Positions 1 through 12,211 of a stretch of 64,000 bases of DNA are shown here, in pieces. Source of the stretch: Marisa cornuarietis (taxonomy: Eukaryota; Mollusca; Gastropoda; Architaenioglossa; Ampullariidae); the NCBI GenBank assembly GCA_004794655.1, contig SMMW01000147.1, forward strand, positions 184,001 to 248,000, written 5' to 3'. The stretch's first letter is position 1; each line of letters begins with the position of its first letter. The notes below the pieces were generated by a model that worked only from the letters and a program-made list of their open reading frames with translations, was not told where the DNA came from and did not search any database. Both the position numbers and the translations under genes were made by a program.

Positions 1-1558
1 TATTATCTTCATCCCTCCACGTTCCCGGGGGCATTTAATTCATATCTGCAACCTACGCTAGTAAGAGGAAAGTCTAATCACGGACGTGTATAGGTGGATT
101 GCTGTCTGCCGAGACCAACGCTGAGCCTCCTGCGAAGTTCTCCGCTGTTAGTCTCGGCGAGCCTTAACAATGAATGTGAATAAACCGGAAGCTTCTTATA
201 CACCAGCCTCGTTCTAGTAGTTCAACAGAAACGTGACTAAACCTGAAGCTATAGCAATATATATATATGACTTCACTGAAAAAAAATCGTCTGCAAGCAG
301 TCCAGTAATACAAGTCCGTGGTCTAATGAAACCAACACACACACACACACAGAATCCTTTATGTGGCCTGCGAGTAGCAGAGAACACAATTTAAAATCTC
401 ACTTGCCTCCGATGACCCTTATGTTTGGTACGGCTGTAAAGGGTCACCACCGTCAACTTTTTCAGACAAAACGCTCAAAGCCCAAAATCCTGTAATCAGT
501 AATCACTTAAGCAATCCGGGCAACTGCAGCGGATTTACAAGTCTGGTCTGTTTAACTCGTAAGATTAACTCGTAACATTCATGGTGAAACGCCAATGTCC
601 GCGGCTGCGATCAGAACCTGCTCGCGTTTATGCCAAGTGAGTTGGGACTGTGGTGGCGGTGGACTGGGACTGTCTAGCCAGTGATAATAGTTTTGGACAA
701 TGTCACCAGGCAACTGTGGAAGCAGAGGGAGGCCATTCTAAGTGCACTGTAATAAAACATTGTTAATACTCACCCTTAGCCTGTAACGGGTGGGGAGGTT
801 AAATTATTCATCATTCCACATTTCACAATTGCTCACTTCTCAAAGGTCATCTGCCCCTCACATACTCTCAAATGGGCTCATCGTTTGAGAAAGGATGAGG
901 GGAGCAAAATTGATATACTTTATACACTATAGCAGTTTTTATAATACATAATAAAATTTGTCGCAGGTACTTAAACTGCAAACGTAAAAACTAGCTAAAA
1001 GTACGTTGTTGGACAAAAAGCTATATACCTGTCTCTATACCACTCAAAAAAAACTCGAAGGTGCAGACATCCGAATTTTTTTTTTTTTTTTTTTTTAGAA
1101 TTATGCCTGCATGTGGACTTAACTCCTGACCTCTTCTGGTTTTTACGTTGGCTCATCACTTATGTTTAAGATAAAATAAAATTGCAAACATAACTTAACA
1201 AACACATCAATCTGATTCAAACGCCAAACGTTTTACATACGAGAAAACAAAAATGCTGTGACTTATTTGAAAATGTCGCAGCCAGGCCATCGACCGACGC
1301 CGCTTTCGGTTCAGCGCAGGGATGTTTCGTCGTCATCAATATTCCCTGTCACTTTAAGTTTTATTTTTTTACAAAATGTCAAATTTCATATTGTTGATTA
1401 TTCTCTTAATGTTCAAATATTAAAAAAAAACTGGCCTAGTTCGAATTTATAAGTTGTGTGTTGACAGCTCCTTGATTAAAACTTCTACGAGCGACTTTGA
1501 TTTTGATAAATTATACAGAATTAGGAAGACTTATACTGTTTTGTAGGCAAAGTTTCTA
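1..1558. other. AT-rich stretch without recognisable gene
   Basis: No exon, RNA gene or protein similarity was recognised here on either strand; open frames are short and low in complexity. Small simple repeats are visible: an (AC)n tract near 334-351 and a T-rich run near 1076-1097. The first 700 bases are less AT-rich than what follows and could be the upstream region of a gene lying left of the window, but nothing in the sequence proves that. Confidence 0.5.
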
Positions 1559-1586
1559 GGCATTGAGAGCAGATAGCATATAAGTT

Positions 1587-1695
1587 AAGTGGTCAAAGCG
1601 CTGAAATGAGAGGCGCCGGCTCGATACCCGTTTAGCGCAGCAAACTTCCCCCAGTCGACCTAGCTGGCGGGAATGTGTACCTAACGACACATGGA
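1587..1695 (+). repeat. SINE-like repeat, family A (partial)
   Basis: This segment shares a long diverged match with 36605-36722, including a GAGAGG-GC-CCGG-TCGATACCCG stretch, then TAGCGCAGC, CTTCCCCCAGTCGACC, and AGCTGGCGGGAATGTGTA. The GGCTCGATACC part resembles a tRNA-type B box. That points to a tRNA-derived SINE. The copy is more decayed than the one at 36.6 kb. The family name is unknown. Confidence 0.6.
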
Positions 1696-2709
1696 ATAAT
1701 TCGCACACACATCTCCTCTAATGAAAGAACTACTTAATTTGTTTTACTGGTGTTCTGGGCTCATTAACATAGCTTTTGGAAATAAAGTTCGCTATCCCAT
1801 TTACGTCTGAACAAAGCACATCAACTTCTGTGAAATCAAAAGGTACCAATATTAGCTTATAAATAATCTCATAATTTAACAGCGTATAACTTATGTGTGT
1901 ATGTATATTATATATATATAATATTAAATATTACCTTTTTAAACTGTCGTGTATTTACGATAGTCGCACACCCGTATGAGATTCTGCATTATCAAGCTAA
2001 TATTTTTAATTATTAAATACTTGTATCCATGCTCGCGTTCTTCCATGCCTCAGTTTGGGACATTTGAGAATTGTAGCACAGAAATTAGTTCTCTAAGCCT
2101 AACACTCAGGACAGACAATCTGTAGAGGAGGTTACATAATGTGCTACAGCCAGTGTCGAAGCCGGAACTGGTTGTCCAGATTGCCTAAGGTCCACAGGCA
2201 CAAGATGAATGGCTGAAGGCAAAACCGACCACTAATCGCCTAGGCCCTGCAAACCCGTATGCCTGACAAACTTCTTGAAAAAAAATAAATAAATAACATT
2301 AATGTACATTTCAGACACTTAAACACCTGATATTCAAAAGCCAAGTGTTGCAACATGGAATGAGATCTTTAATAGACATATACATATTATTAAAAAAAAT
2401 TAATTGAATCGAAATATAAATTCGATCTTAAATGACAGAAATGGAAAACGACTAACATGGGAAGTAATAAATCTGAAATGCTTTTTGGATAAATGTCATG
2501 TACAAATATGCTGTTATTTCGAACGAGTTATATGCAACTCTCTTGTCTTTCTGTGGTTTTTAAAATAATTTTCAAACATTTTAATTGTATTTGTGAAATT
2601 TGATTCACCATTTTTTCCTGCGAACATCTTTGTCGTTGGTGGTGGTGGTGGTGGTCAGCAAATGCAAAGACACAAAATGTCATTAAAAGAACGTCACACA
2701 TTTCCCTTC
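1696..2709. other. Intergenic, no gene seen
   Basis: Very AT-rich sequence with only short open frames. A GC-richer island near 2140-2280 (reading GTGTCGAAGCCGGAACTGG and on) may be another short interspersed repeat, but no second copy was found in the window. A (GGT)n tract lies near 2637-2655. Confidence 0.5.
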
Positions 2710-2714
2710 ATTCA

Positions 2715-3110
2715 TCCCTTGACTAACGGTTAGGTTGGTCGGTGGTTAGGCCTGTCTTGAGGGGTGCTACGTAGGTCTTGCATGGTTATGGCCGGTCCAT
2801 TCTGTTGTCGACGAGCCAACTTTTTTCTGTTCACTTCTTCGTCGGCCACCTTACACAGTACCCTGAGGGTCGGTCTTTCTCCGAGTGCCGTGCTTGCGCT
2901 GCTCCACGTTCCCAGAAGAGGCTGGTGGTGGCCCACAAGATAGCCGACCCTGCTTTGTTGGTTTTGAGTTCCACTTAGATGATTCAGAGCAGTTTTCTTA
3001 GGTACTCGTTCTCAAATGCCTGGATTCTCCTCTCCGTGTCAGCAACGTCTCACTTGCGTACAGAAAAATGGCGTCTACGACGAACCTTGTACAGTCTGTA
3101 CTTGTTAGGA
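2715..3110 (-). repeat. Non-LTR retrotransposon fragment (RT C-terminal region)
   Basis: Read on the minus strand, this is a frame-broken remnant of the C-terminal part of a LINE polyprotein. A frame near 2985-3050 gives ADTERRIQAFENEYLRKLL before a stop, which is the typical region after the reverse-transcriptase thumb. A later frame contains an EWTG-like motif. At least two frame changes and several stops show it is dead. It sits next to a second copy of the same kind of element at 3.6-4.3 kb. The family (RTE-like or related) is an inference. Confidence 0.65.
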
Positions 3111-3639
3111 AATGGATTCAAGAATACAACCGTTGTTTTCGGTGTAAATAAATGAAAAAAGTACCCAAGAGGCTTTAAGAGAAAAAAAATCTGGTCCTAT
3201 ATTAGCCTTAAATATATTGTCTTCGTTTATAATAAAAATTCCCATGATAGCTGTTGAGTATGTTTGGCAGTGTAACAAAGAGCAATAAATACATGTGAAT
3301 CTAAAAGTCAAACCATAAAACAGAAACGAACTTATGAGAAACCCAAAGATGGATCTGATGTAAATCAGAAATTATATAATCACAGGCTTATATGATGCGT
3401 GTGTATAGACACGCTTCTGCTTCCTCGCAGAAATCACCGGGAATTAAACAACAACTGCCGTCCTGCAAGAACCACCACCATGTACTGACGATCTGCTGAA
3501 CAGGTTTCTTGAAAACACTCTAAGATCGCCAAAAGTGCCATGTGATGCGGACATGCAAATACTTTATTAAGAAATATTAAGATTAAAGATTTGCATAGTT
3601 CTTGTTACTCTTTTTTGCCAACACTTCTCGCCTTGCCAT

Positions 3640-4290
3640 CTCTGACAGTGTCATCTCTACATGATGCAAGTTCTTTCAGTAGCTTTTTATCTCCATTTTA
3701 TCTTCTGCGGATGGAGTTCTCCACTATAGTCTCTGCTGTGCGCTGGAAAGTATTTTGAGCACACAAAGGTCTGTCCACTGAACTTCTTCTATCACCTCCC
3801 ACCTGCCATACTTCAAGGGTGCCCTGAAGGATCATTTTAGGCACCGGCTATGGTCAGTCTCACTGCAAACCAGACAAATTGGCATCCTGCTGCTGATGAC
3901 AGAATGGTTTTTTGGAGGATACTTGGAATACTTGCACCTTCTCTGTGTGAGCAAGCAGTGTCCAAGTCTCCCAACCACACACCAAGATGGTAATTGCAAT
4001 GGCTTTGTACAACCTGTACTGGATCAGTTAGTCAGTCATCCTTTGTCCGGGACCTGTGGTTGGAGGGGGGAGGAGCACATGGATAGACGTGGCAGCTGAG
4101 AGGGCCCCCCGCTATTGCCTATTGTTGGCGATAGTCAGCAGGTCCTGTACCGGACGACCAGTCCAGTCTTTGACATTCGTAAGCCAGTTCTTCCTTGAAG
4201 AACAGTCTTGGACAAGGTGTCGTGCCGGGTCACATGGCCGAAGAAGACCAGCTTACGTTGCTTGACTGTTGAAAGCAGAGGTTCCTGGTG
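3640..4290 (-). repeat. Non-LTR retrotransposon fragment (RT C-terminal region)
   Basis: Minus-strand reading gives, in broken frames, LVCGWETWTLLAHTEK (about 3930-4000), then FFGHVTRHDTLSKTVLQG (about 4185-4245), then WLTNVKDWTGRPVQDLLTIA (about 4120-4185). These are hallmark segments of the C-terminal tail of LINE reverse transcriptases. Stops and frameshifts make it a pseudogene. It lies just downstream of the last exon of the Death-domain gene, on the same strand. Confidence 0.75.
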
Positions 4291-4632
4291 TCCTGCGAGT
4301 GTGGAAATCTTGTTTCTTACAAAGTCCTTGGTTTGTACTGGATAGCAAAGCTGATGGTGTAACAGTCCAAATCAGTCCTTTCAGGTTCCCCCGTTGCTGC
4401 TGTTGTGACTTGCTGTGACTGGCATCATGGCTGCTTTTAGACAGCAGTTTCTATTTGAACTTTTTGATTTCTTTTAGTATTCTGTTAATTGATTTCATTA
4501 GCTTTTTCTGTTGAAGTTGACTGTGATCGCTTGCCAGAGATGTTCTCCACTCTGTATTATCATCCTCTGAGAATCTGATGATAATGTCTTAAACGTTCAA
4601 TGCTGCAGCTGACCATAGAACAAGTGACTAGC

Positions 4633-4922
4633 CTACACTTCATTTACCTGCCTACTTAATATCTTCTCAATGTCTTCTAAAACATCCTGTCTGTGTATTC
4701 CTTCAAGAGCCTTTTTCAGGTCAGAAATGGCATTGAAATGTCTGGTTTTTTTGCACCACTTCTCCAGGCACTGAAAGTTTCTGTCAAATGAGCCATGGCC
4801 TTGCAATGTGTAATCAATGCTCTTGATTTCCTGGAAGGTAAAGCCAAGCGATATAAAGAACTGTGATCTTTCGGTCTCCTCCAGGCTTTCAGCAACCTTT
4901 CTGATGATTTCTTGACTAACAT
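4633..4922 (-). CDS. Exon 6 of the Death-domain gene: Death domain and C-terminus
   Basis: The acceptor TTTTTACAG precedes position 4922, and the frame continues from exon 5 as TAT-GTT-AGT. The 95 encoded residues form one six-helix Death-fold: EIIRKVAESLE (helix 1), SQFFISLGFTFQEIKSID (helices 2-3), FQCLEKWCKKT (helix 4, with the conserved Trp), and AISDLKKALEGI (helix 5). The stop TAG is at 4635-4633. A donor-like CAG|GTAAAT sits only four codons before the stop (4648/4647), so an alternative spliced C-terminus cannot be excluded. Confidence 0.75.
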
Positions 4923-7900
4923 CTGTAAAAACAAACAAACAAAAGGAATATCATGAAATGAATCCATACCAATTTTGCAAAATTTTTCACTCTAATTGAA
5001 AAGATGGACATGAATCATTTTCCCTCACCATCATGACAAAGAGTTTGTAGTAATATCATGCCATTTCTACTGTTATGCTTTTGTTTTGTTACTAATTTAA
5101 GAAAGTATTAATATGTCTATAATAGCTCCACAATATTTCACTCTATAATATTTGAAAATAAATCTATTAATCAAATACTTTCCTATCTCTTTTATTCATT
5201 AAATTATCTTTTTGTTATTGCACTTTTTTAATCCATTTTGTGCCTCTGTTTTTTTGTAAATAGGCAGGCTACTCATGAATTCAGTGTTAAATCTTTAGAC
5301 TTGTCAATGTTATAAGAATTATTATAAGAATCACCACTTAAATTTCAGCCTTGTGAAGTTCCTTGTTATTTATTCATCGTGTACATTTCAAATCACATTA
5401 TATATTTGAAAGTGTCTAAATACTTTTGGAGAGCCAGCAGACAGTGTCAACTGAGCTAACAAAGTTGCAGGGCAGAAAATGGCAGCAAAAGTGAAATTAA
5501 ATAAATAACTTCTGATATTTACCAGCACTTTCATGATTTGAAAAACAAAATGCAGTGGTATTTCTTTAGTGAAATTCTGAACTAAGAAACATGCAAAAGC
5601 CTTTGGATGACTTCATTCTTTTAATTCAATATTATATAATAGTAATCATAGTATATTATTATTAAATATTTTTCTTCAACTATTATACAGTGAAATGATT
5701 ATCACTCAATTTAGCTTATGAAACTACAGAAAATATATTTAAATAAATATATTATGAAATATTTTCATAAAATATAAATAATATCTAAAAGCCAAAATGC
5801 CACATTCTCTCTCAACAAACTGCTCATGCTCTTGTCTGTGCATTCATTCTATCAAGACTTAATAAATGTAGTTCCTTGCTCTTGGGCTGCCCTGTACACC
5901 TCCTTCACAAACTTCAGATATTTGCAAATTCTCAAGCAAAAAATAAAAACAAAAACAAAAATGGACCATGTCACTCATCTCCTTCATTCTCTGGACTGGC
6001 TACCACTTTGTGCTCACATTCAGTACAAGTTGTCTGTGCTCTGCTTTAGTTTCTTTGACGGCAATTGTCCTTCAAACTTCTCCAAACTGCTCTTCCCCTA
6101 ATCCCCACCTAGAATCTTTTTCTCTTCATCTGACCAGTCCATGTTATCTACTTCTGTCACCAAAACAATAGCGTATGGTCACCAGCTTTTTAGCTACGGT
6201 GCAGCGAAGCAGTGAAACTCCCTTCCCTTTTATATCCACCACTTACCCACCAAAGACTGATAGAGTCTTTTAAACATCTACTAAAAACACATCTGTTCTA
6301 TGGGCACTGCTCACAGTTCACTACTAATCTGTTTTCTCTTCCCCTCTCATTTTATGTCTCTCAATTTTTCTGTCCTGCTGATATCCCTCTGTCAATTACT
6401 TCATTGTTACTGCTACTTCTGTGTCTTTTGTACTTCATCATAATTGTTACCCATCTTTCCGTTTCTTCATGTACTACATATTAGCCTAGTTTTTGTAAAA
6501 AGCGCTCAGTGTATGCTCCTATGTGAGCATGATTCTTTGCTATATATAAACTGCACATTTGTTGTTTTTATTATGACACATTAGAGACATTTAGGCATGG
6601 TGACACTGATCACAACTTAGTCTGAAACACAAAGTGTAAATTATGCACCTTATTATGTTTATGAACAAAGCAGGATAAACTAAGCCCAGTACTATTTCAA
6701 TGGTGTTTTTACTTACAGAAATAAGTGTTGTCTGTGGAACTACAGATAAAACCAATGTCACTTGACGATGAACTCATAACAGCTTGCCGTGAATTATTAT
6801 TAGTTTCATCTTTGGATAACATTCCAATGAAGCTGGACAATGTAAATGACGAATCTGAAGCACTGGTTTCCAAATACTCCTTGTCAACATGTTTTTCCAT
6901 TGTGAGTTTCTCATTTCTAATTGTCTTTCCATGACCATCTGTCTCAGTATATGACACACATAATTCCCGGTGGTGTAACTTTTGTTTCCCTCTTTTAGCT
7001 ACAGGCTCTGTGAGATAACCAGAGCTATCACCATAAATTCTGTTTCGTGTCTGAAACTTCCTTGTTTCATTTTCATCATCTGTCCCGGGATAGTGTTCTT
7101 TATCATTTGGTGATGAGGAATGCCGGTGTCTTCTACTGACTGGCATGACTGACAAGCTGGAATAAGTTTCTGTTTGTGGCTGGGAGTCTTCGACATTTTG
7201 TGAATTAGGTGTTGAAGTTGATATTCCATTTAATCCACACAGACATGGATTGTCTACAAAGTGTGGAAAGGCTTTATTCTTATTTACAGATGAAGACTGG
7301 AACTGAGGCATAGACACTGGTGAGTTTACTGCTGACATGAACAGAGGCATTGATTTTGATTTGCACATGGTACAAATATCTGTGTTCTGCAATGCACTTG
7401 AAAAAGCAGGTGAAGACGGAGAGACAGGAATGTGGGGTCTCAATTCATCAGGGCAAAGCCGAAGTCCAGGTTGAGCTGGTAAGCTGTGGGATTGTTGATA
7501 GAACAACTTGCACTGGCTGCCTTTTTCAGATCCTATTAAGCTTTCATGTGCTAAAAAAAAAAAAAAGCAAATTTAGAATTCTTAGTTTCCACAGCAATGG
7601 CATCAAGTTTACTTTGTGCAAGTACCATTATCTTACATCATTAAACATGGTTGATTTGATATTTTGTAGGAATATATTTACGATCCTTGCCTTGTGTTCA
7701 TATTCAAAACTTAACACCTAATGCTAAAATTTCCAGAAAGCATACATTAAAAAAAGTGTCCAACCTTTGATTGCTTCAATAACATAGGATAACAGTGACA
7801 ATGAGGTGGAAGTCTGGGATTTAGATCTACATATAAAAGTACATAAACATATATTTTTAAAAAAAAATCATATTACTTTAGAATTATTAAAGATATAATG

Positions 7901-10900
7901 TTAAAATATTTTAATAATAAAAAGCAAACAAAATGAAAATGTTTCACTTTCACTACTTGAATTTGTAATGACAAAAATAGGCTATTTGAAGTGACATTTT
8001 CAAAAGTCATTTAGACACTCAATGGTACCTTGAGAATCCATTTCAGCAGAAAATGCACAAGGAGCACAGTATTACCAATGACGAAAAAAACAAACAGCAA
8101 AGCTGTGTAAAATATGATATTGAATGATTTGCAAAGCAAGAGATCTTGTTCAGTCTGCCTTTCTGACTATTAGGCGAGGTGTCCAACATGCATCATGGGA
8201 AAGTGCACACTGGCTTATACAAACAATCCCATCTGTGGTATGGGGCAAATAAAATCCTAATAGCAAAATGGTTTTCCAACCAAAATTTACATAGCTACTT
8301 CTCTTTATGCCTCCTGTATTTATTATTAAAAATGTAAAATTTTCAATCCTTTGCATAAGAAAACATGTCTGTCTCAAGCATGATGAACTGCCTCACACAA
8401 ATTAAATATTCAAAGCCACATACATATTAAGGTCTTATTCTCTTTTCAAATGTTTCTAGCAGTGCAAATAGGCTCTGTTCCTCAAGAATAAAAACTAAAC
8501 ATGATAAAATTTAAGTAAAAATGGTTATTTGACCAATGTCTATATGATTTTATTATATTCTAGTCCTGAGAATTAGCACGTTACCTGGTCTGGAACTGTT
8601 CTAATGGCACAAGAATTTTCGACTGACTTCATCCTCATTGAAGTATGATTTATCAATGGTGTATGATTTACAAATAAAGCAATGAAATTAAATATACCAT
8701 TTCAATAAAGTATGAAATCCTGAGATAAACCAACACTTACCAAAGAAATATATTTTCCCATTGCACATGGCTATCACACGCTGAGTCTGACTGCAGCCTT
8801 CTTTGCAGAAAAAGATGGGAATCTCACCAACTGTGGCTGTAAAGCAACGCTTCTCGTACTCTACAAGCACAATGGTGTCATTCATGTTCACACCAGCACT
8901 GTGCAGGTTTTCCTGGTCCCCTAAAACATTTCCTTTATAAATGGCAATTATTTCTCTGGGGAACTCATTGCTGCACTCTTGGTTAGAATCTAAAATGTCA
9001 GGAGACTCAGTAGCTATTTTATTCAGTTGACTCAGCGCAAAAGCTTTCAGCTGTGCAACTGTTGTTAGAGTCTGGTCATCAACCTCAATGTTCACCCACT
9101 TTGATTTCCATCTCACCATTCTCATTTTTAGCCAGATCCGATTCCGGAGTACCACTGCCTTTACTTGGTCTTTATTTCTGAGTCGTGAGCTTCGAAGGCT
9201 CTCATGATCCTTGAGGCGGTTGTCATTGTGGTAAAGATCAATACAACGAAGAGGCATCTTCAGTTGATCACAAACTTCTTTCTTCAGTGTGTCTACTTTT
9301 TCATACTTAAATCTGGAGATAAGGACTTTCTGATTGACACCTTCAGGGCAAGAGCCAGTACTTGTAACAACATCTATCTGGATTTTAGCGCTCTGTTCCA
9401 CTACAATGGTGCAGTTAGAATGGCTCTGAATGATTGGCCACAGGTCAGTCTCTGCTTCGATCTTTTTGCCATTCACAAGAAGTTTAAATGACATCGGATT
9501 GGTGTGTGTGACCTTTGCAATTTCATTCCTAAGAGAATCTACAGTTTCATAAGAGGAAACTATTATGGTACATTCAGATTTCATGAATTTCTTAATCCCT
9601 GATTTATAGTTTAATTTGACTGGAATAGATCCATGAGGATGAATGAATGCATAAAATGTATGCTTAGCATCAAAGTCCAGTTCTTCAAAATCAAAGCTTT
9701 CATCACCCTGAATATACCACAGGTTTCTAAGAACCTGTTCATCTGCAGGAACCTTATCTTTGTGCAAAAGCCAAACACAAGAAGCATCAACAATTGTCTT
9801 CTCTTCTTCTTGGTAAACTGCACAGAATTGTTCTTTGAGTTCTTGAACACAAGCAGTATCATGACATTCAATAAAAAAAGACTTTTCTGTCCTTGTGTTC
9901 AAGCGTAAAACTATTTTCACAGTTACTAAAATCTTCTTCACAATACAAATGTGATCAAAGTCTTTAAAGTCTTTTGAAATCTCATCATCAGAGCATGGAA
10001 ATCGTCCAGACTCTGAAATAAAGCAAGAAAAATCTGTAGCTTGTGAAGACAACTGTTTCTGCAACCATTCTGCACACAACTGGTGGCACTTTCTGAAGGA
10101 AGTATTTCTCTCTACAGCCATGCAAAATGAGGATAAAACTTTTTTGTCTTCCGTTAATGAAAATAGCAAGTGAATGTTTTGCTTTTGAGCTCCTATTACA
10201 AACCATCCATTCTCAATCTTCTGAATTTCCTCCAGTTCACACTCAACAACTTCTGAAAATGTACGAATTTTCAATGCACTTTTCTTTTCCTTCAAGGGAG
10301 TTGAAACTTTCCTTCCATTTTGAAGCATGCAAATACTTTGATCTGCTCTAAGATCAAAAAAATCAATAGACTCACTAAACAGCCCTTCACCAAGTATTTG
10401 TTCAATGAAACCAAAATTTGTCCATGAACCTTCAATGTTTCCAGTCAGTGGGGTTGAGTTACTTTGAGTGTTAGGACAGTGAATTGAGGGGTTATTTGAG
10501 TTAGGATAAAATGTACTGGATGTCATAGAAGGAAAATCCACAGGTGGTCCTTCCAGGTCTTTAAGGTCAGTACCATCAAGAGGACTCCCTACCATCATGT
10601 GCTCTGCTTGTTTCACCTCTGTATCAACAACTTCCTCTGTCTTAAGAGAATGTTCCCCAGGAAGCACCAAGTCAAATCTGTCCCAGACAAATGAAAATTT
10701 ACATAGGCAAGTCATAGGCATGTCAAAGAAATATACTGCTGGTTTTTCTAATATGCCCAAGTCTTTGCAAAACATTCAAGAAAGCAAAGATACTATACAA
10801 AAGATCTGGAAAAATATATTTAGCATTACACAGTCAGAAAGACAGAAATGATGATGCCATACATGAGCTGAGTTAGTGACTGTGCATGGGTGAACTGTTT

Positions 10901-11165
10901 ATACATATGTGAACACATTTTTTTCTATTTTGTATTTATGTGTACAGGTATGCATGTGCAAGTATTGCAAGTATGTGTGCATGTATGCACATGTAAATAT
11001 GTATGCATGTATTATAACAATAATAATAATAATTTATAGACTATATGGCCTCATATCCCCAACAATCATTACAGGCAGTTACAGTGGTGTGCTGTACTTA
11101 TAGTTGGGAATAGGCTACACTTTTATCAACTCCACTTTGGGGTTTTTTTCAATTAAAAAAAAATC

Positions 11166-11221
<56 letters not shown>

Positions 11222-12211
11222 ATTTATTTCTTCCATTTTTAAATGACACCTCAGTTTCAACAAACCAGAATAATTCTGGTATATATTAAAATATCTAAAT
11301 ATGAACAAGTAAATCCTTCTTCTATATACAAAACAAGATATTCCAAACATTGACCAAATGTCAACCAATGCAGTGCCAGAGCATGATGCTCAGCTTTGGG
11401 ACAGTGAACGATGTTTACATTCTTGTCTCCTCAGTATCATTTTGAGGGGGTGGCTACCCCTCTTGTCCCTCATGGTTCCTATGCCATTGCAATGATGTCT
11501 AATACATGACCACAAACTGGAACATGGATATGCATGTTGTCAATGCTAAAGGCACTGGGAGACATGCATATGCTGATTGGGCATATCCAAGGACTCAAGA
11601 CATATCTTAGGCCATGTCCATTTCCCAACATATCACAGATCTGACCTTTTCTGGTTGCAAGTAATTAAAGAAATTTGATTTGAGAAGACAGTTACCTTGT
11701 AAATGAAAAGTTATTACCTGGTCAGATATAGGGGTGAGGGAGCTCATCTAGGTCTGTAAACCATGAATCTTTGTTTTTGGAAGTAATTTTTGTTATTGAA
11801 AAATGCAAAAAAGGAGATTGCTCAGCATGAACATCATTGTCATTGCTAGCATCAAGTTCATTAAAACCACCACCTCATCTTCACAAATATTGTAGCTACC
11901 CACATATCATTGTCATCGATGTCTCCCCGACCAGTAGCCTATTTTACTGAGAAGTGTGTATATGGTGGGGGATTAGGGACTCGCCTGAAGAAAAATTTGT
12001 CTGGATGTTTATCTAGCATAATAGTAGTCAATCGATCGATTGTAACAAAACTCGTGGCCGATCAGCTGTAGACTATATTGAAATACACAAAACTTTTTTC
12101 AAACCTCATACAGTGCCCTAATGACTTAAGGCGTTTTATCTAACATGAAAATAAAACTGACCTCGGGATGGAAGGCGAAGTCTTGGAAGATTCTTGTCTC
12201 GTCTCCGCCAT
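4633..12211 (-). CDS. Predicted ubiquitin-like-repeat and Death-domain protein (6 exons, 1065 aa)
   Basis: Coding exons on the minus strand: 12211-12162, 10677-8741, 8622-8585, 7813-7765, 7550-6717 and 4922-4633. All introns have GT/AG borders and phases agree; lengths total 3198 nt, exactly 1066 codons with the stop. The start ATG has a good context (AAGATGGC) and opens with MAETRQESSKTSP. Residues about 263-640 read as three to four consecutive beta-grasp, ubiquitin-like segments. About 690-970 is Ser/Thr-rich and probably disordered. About 972-1060 is a Death domain with the LEKWCKK...AISDLKKAL pattern of helices 4-6. No transmembrane segment or enzyme motif is visible. From the architecture I infer an intracellular signalling adaptor, perhaps innate immune or apoptotic. 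I do not recognise a named orthologue. The small exons 3 and 4 are the least certain part. Confidence 0.72.
5826..6545 (+). repeat. CR1-like LINE 3' fragment, in an intron
   Basis: On the plus strand broken frames read KMDHVTHLLHSLDWLPL, HIQYKLSVLCFSFF and then NSLPFYIHHLPT and FKHLLKTHLFYGHC. These are the last roughly 130 residues of CR1/L2-type LINE proteins. The 3' end GCTCCTATGTGAGCATGATT followed by TATATATAAACTGCAC is a typical LINE tail. Stops interrupt the frame. It lies in the intron between exons 5 and 6 of the Death-domain gene, in antisense orientation to it. Confidence 0.8.
6717..7550 (-). CDS. Exon 5 of the Death-domain gene: Ser-rich linker
   Basis: This 834-nt exon follows a long T-tract acceptor ending TTTTTTTTAG at 7551 and ends at donor GTAAGT (6716-6711). 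It joins exon 4 as AAA-GCA-CAT. It encodes about 278 residues rich in Ser, Pro, Asn and Gln, with basic patches such as SRRHRHSSS and KRGKQKLHHRE. No fold is recognisable. It is likely a disordered linker between the ubiquitin-like block and the Death domain, with many possible phosphorylation sites. Positive coding evidence is the 834-nt open frame in phase with both neighbours. Confidence 0.7.
8741..10677 (-). CDS. Exon 2 of the Death-domain gene: ubiquitin-like repeat block
   Basis: One 1937-nt exon carries most of the protein. Its acceptor is TCTGGGACAG at 10679-10678 and its donor is GTAAGT at 8740. The first 240 residues are acidic or mixed and include a folded-looking region with FSEVVECELEEIQKIENGWF. 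Then come repeated blocks starting VKIVLRLNTRTEKSF, IPVKLNYKSG, IQIDVVTSTG and IWLKMRMVRW. Each is 80-110 residues with the hydrophobic spacing of a ubiquitin fold: beta hairpin, an LK.E or LR.EI helix, and a late L.D or L-N turn. None ends in an exposed diglycine, so these are built-in folds rather than conjugatable modifiers. The repeats are too diverged to be sure of the exact count. Confidence 0.65.
11018..11100. repeat. Short repeat tail: (ATA)n plus TATATGGCNCCATAT-like core
   Basis: A run of ATA triplets is followed by ATTTATAGACTATATGGCCT and CATATCCCC. The same layout of ATA run, then TTATATAGCGCC and ATATCCC, occurs at 58013-58060, so this is probably a truncated copy of the same repeat. 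It lies in intron 1 of the Death-domain gene. Confidence 0.5.
11173..11220. repeat. (GT)n microsatellite
   Basis: About 24 uninterrupted GT dinucleotides inside intron 1 of the Death-domain gene. Open frames through it are artefacts of the repeat. Confidence 0.95.

Noticed and set aside
11104..11368. Open frames across the (GT)n tract on both strands
   Set aside because: They are produced by the microsatellite (Cys-Val and Thr-His runs) and have no other coding signal.
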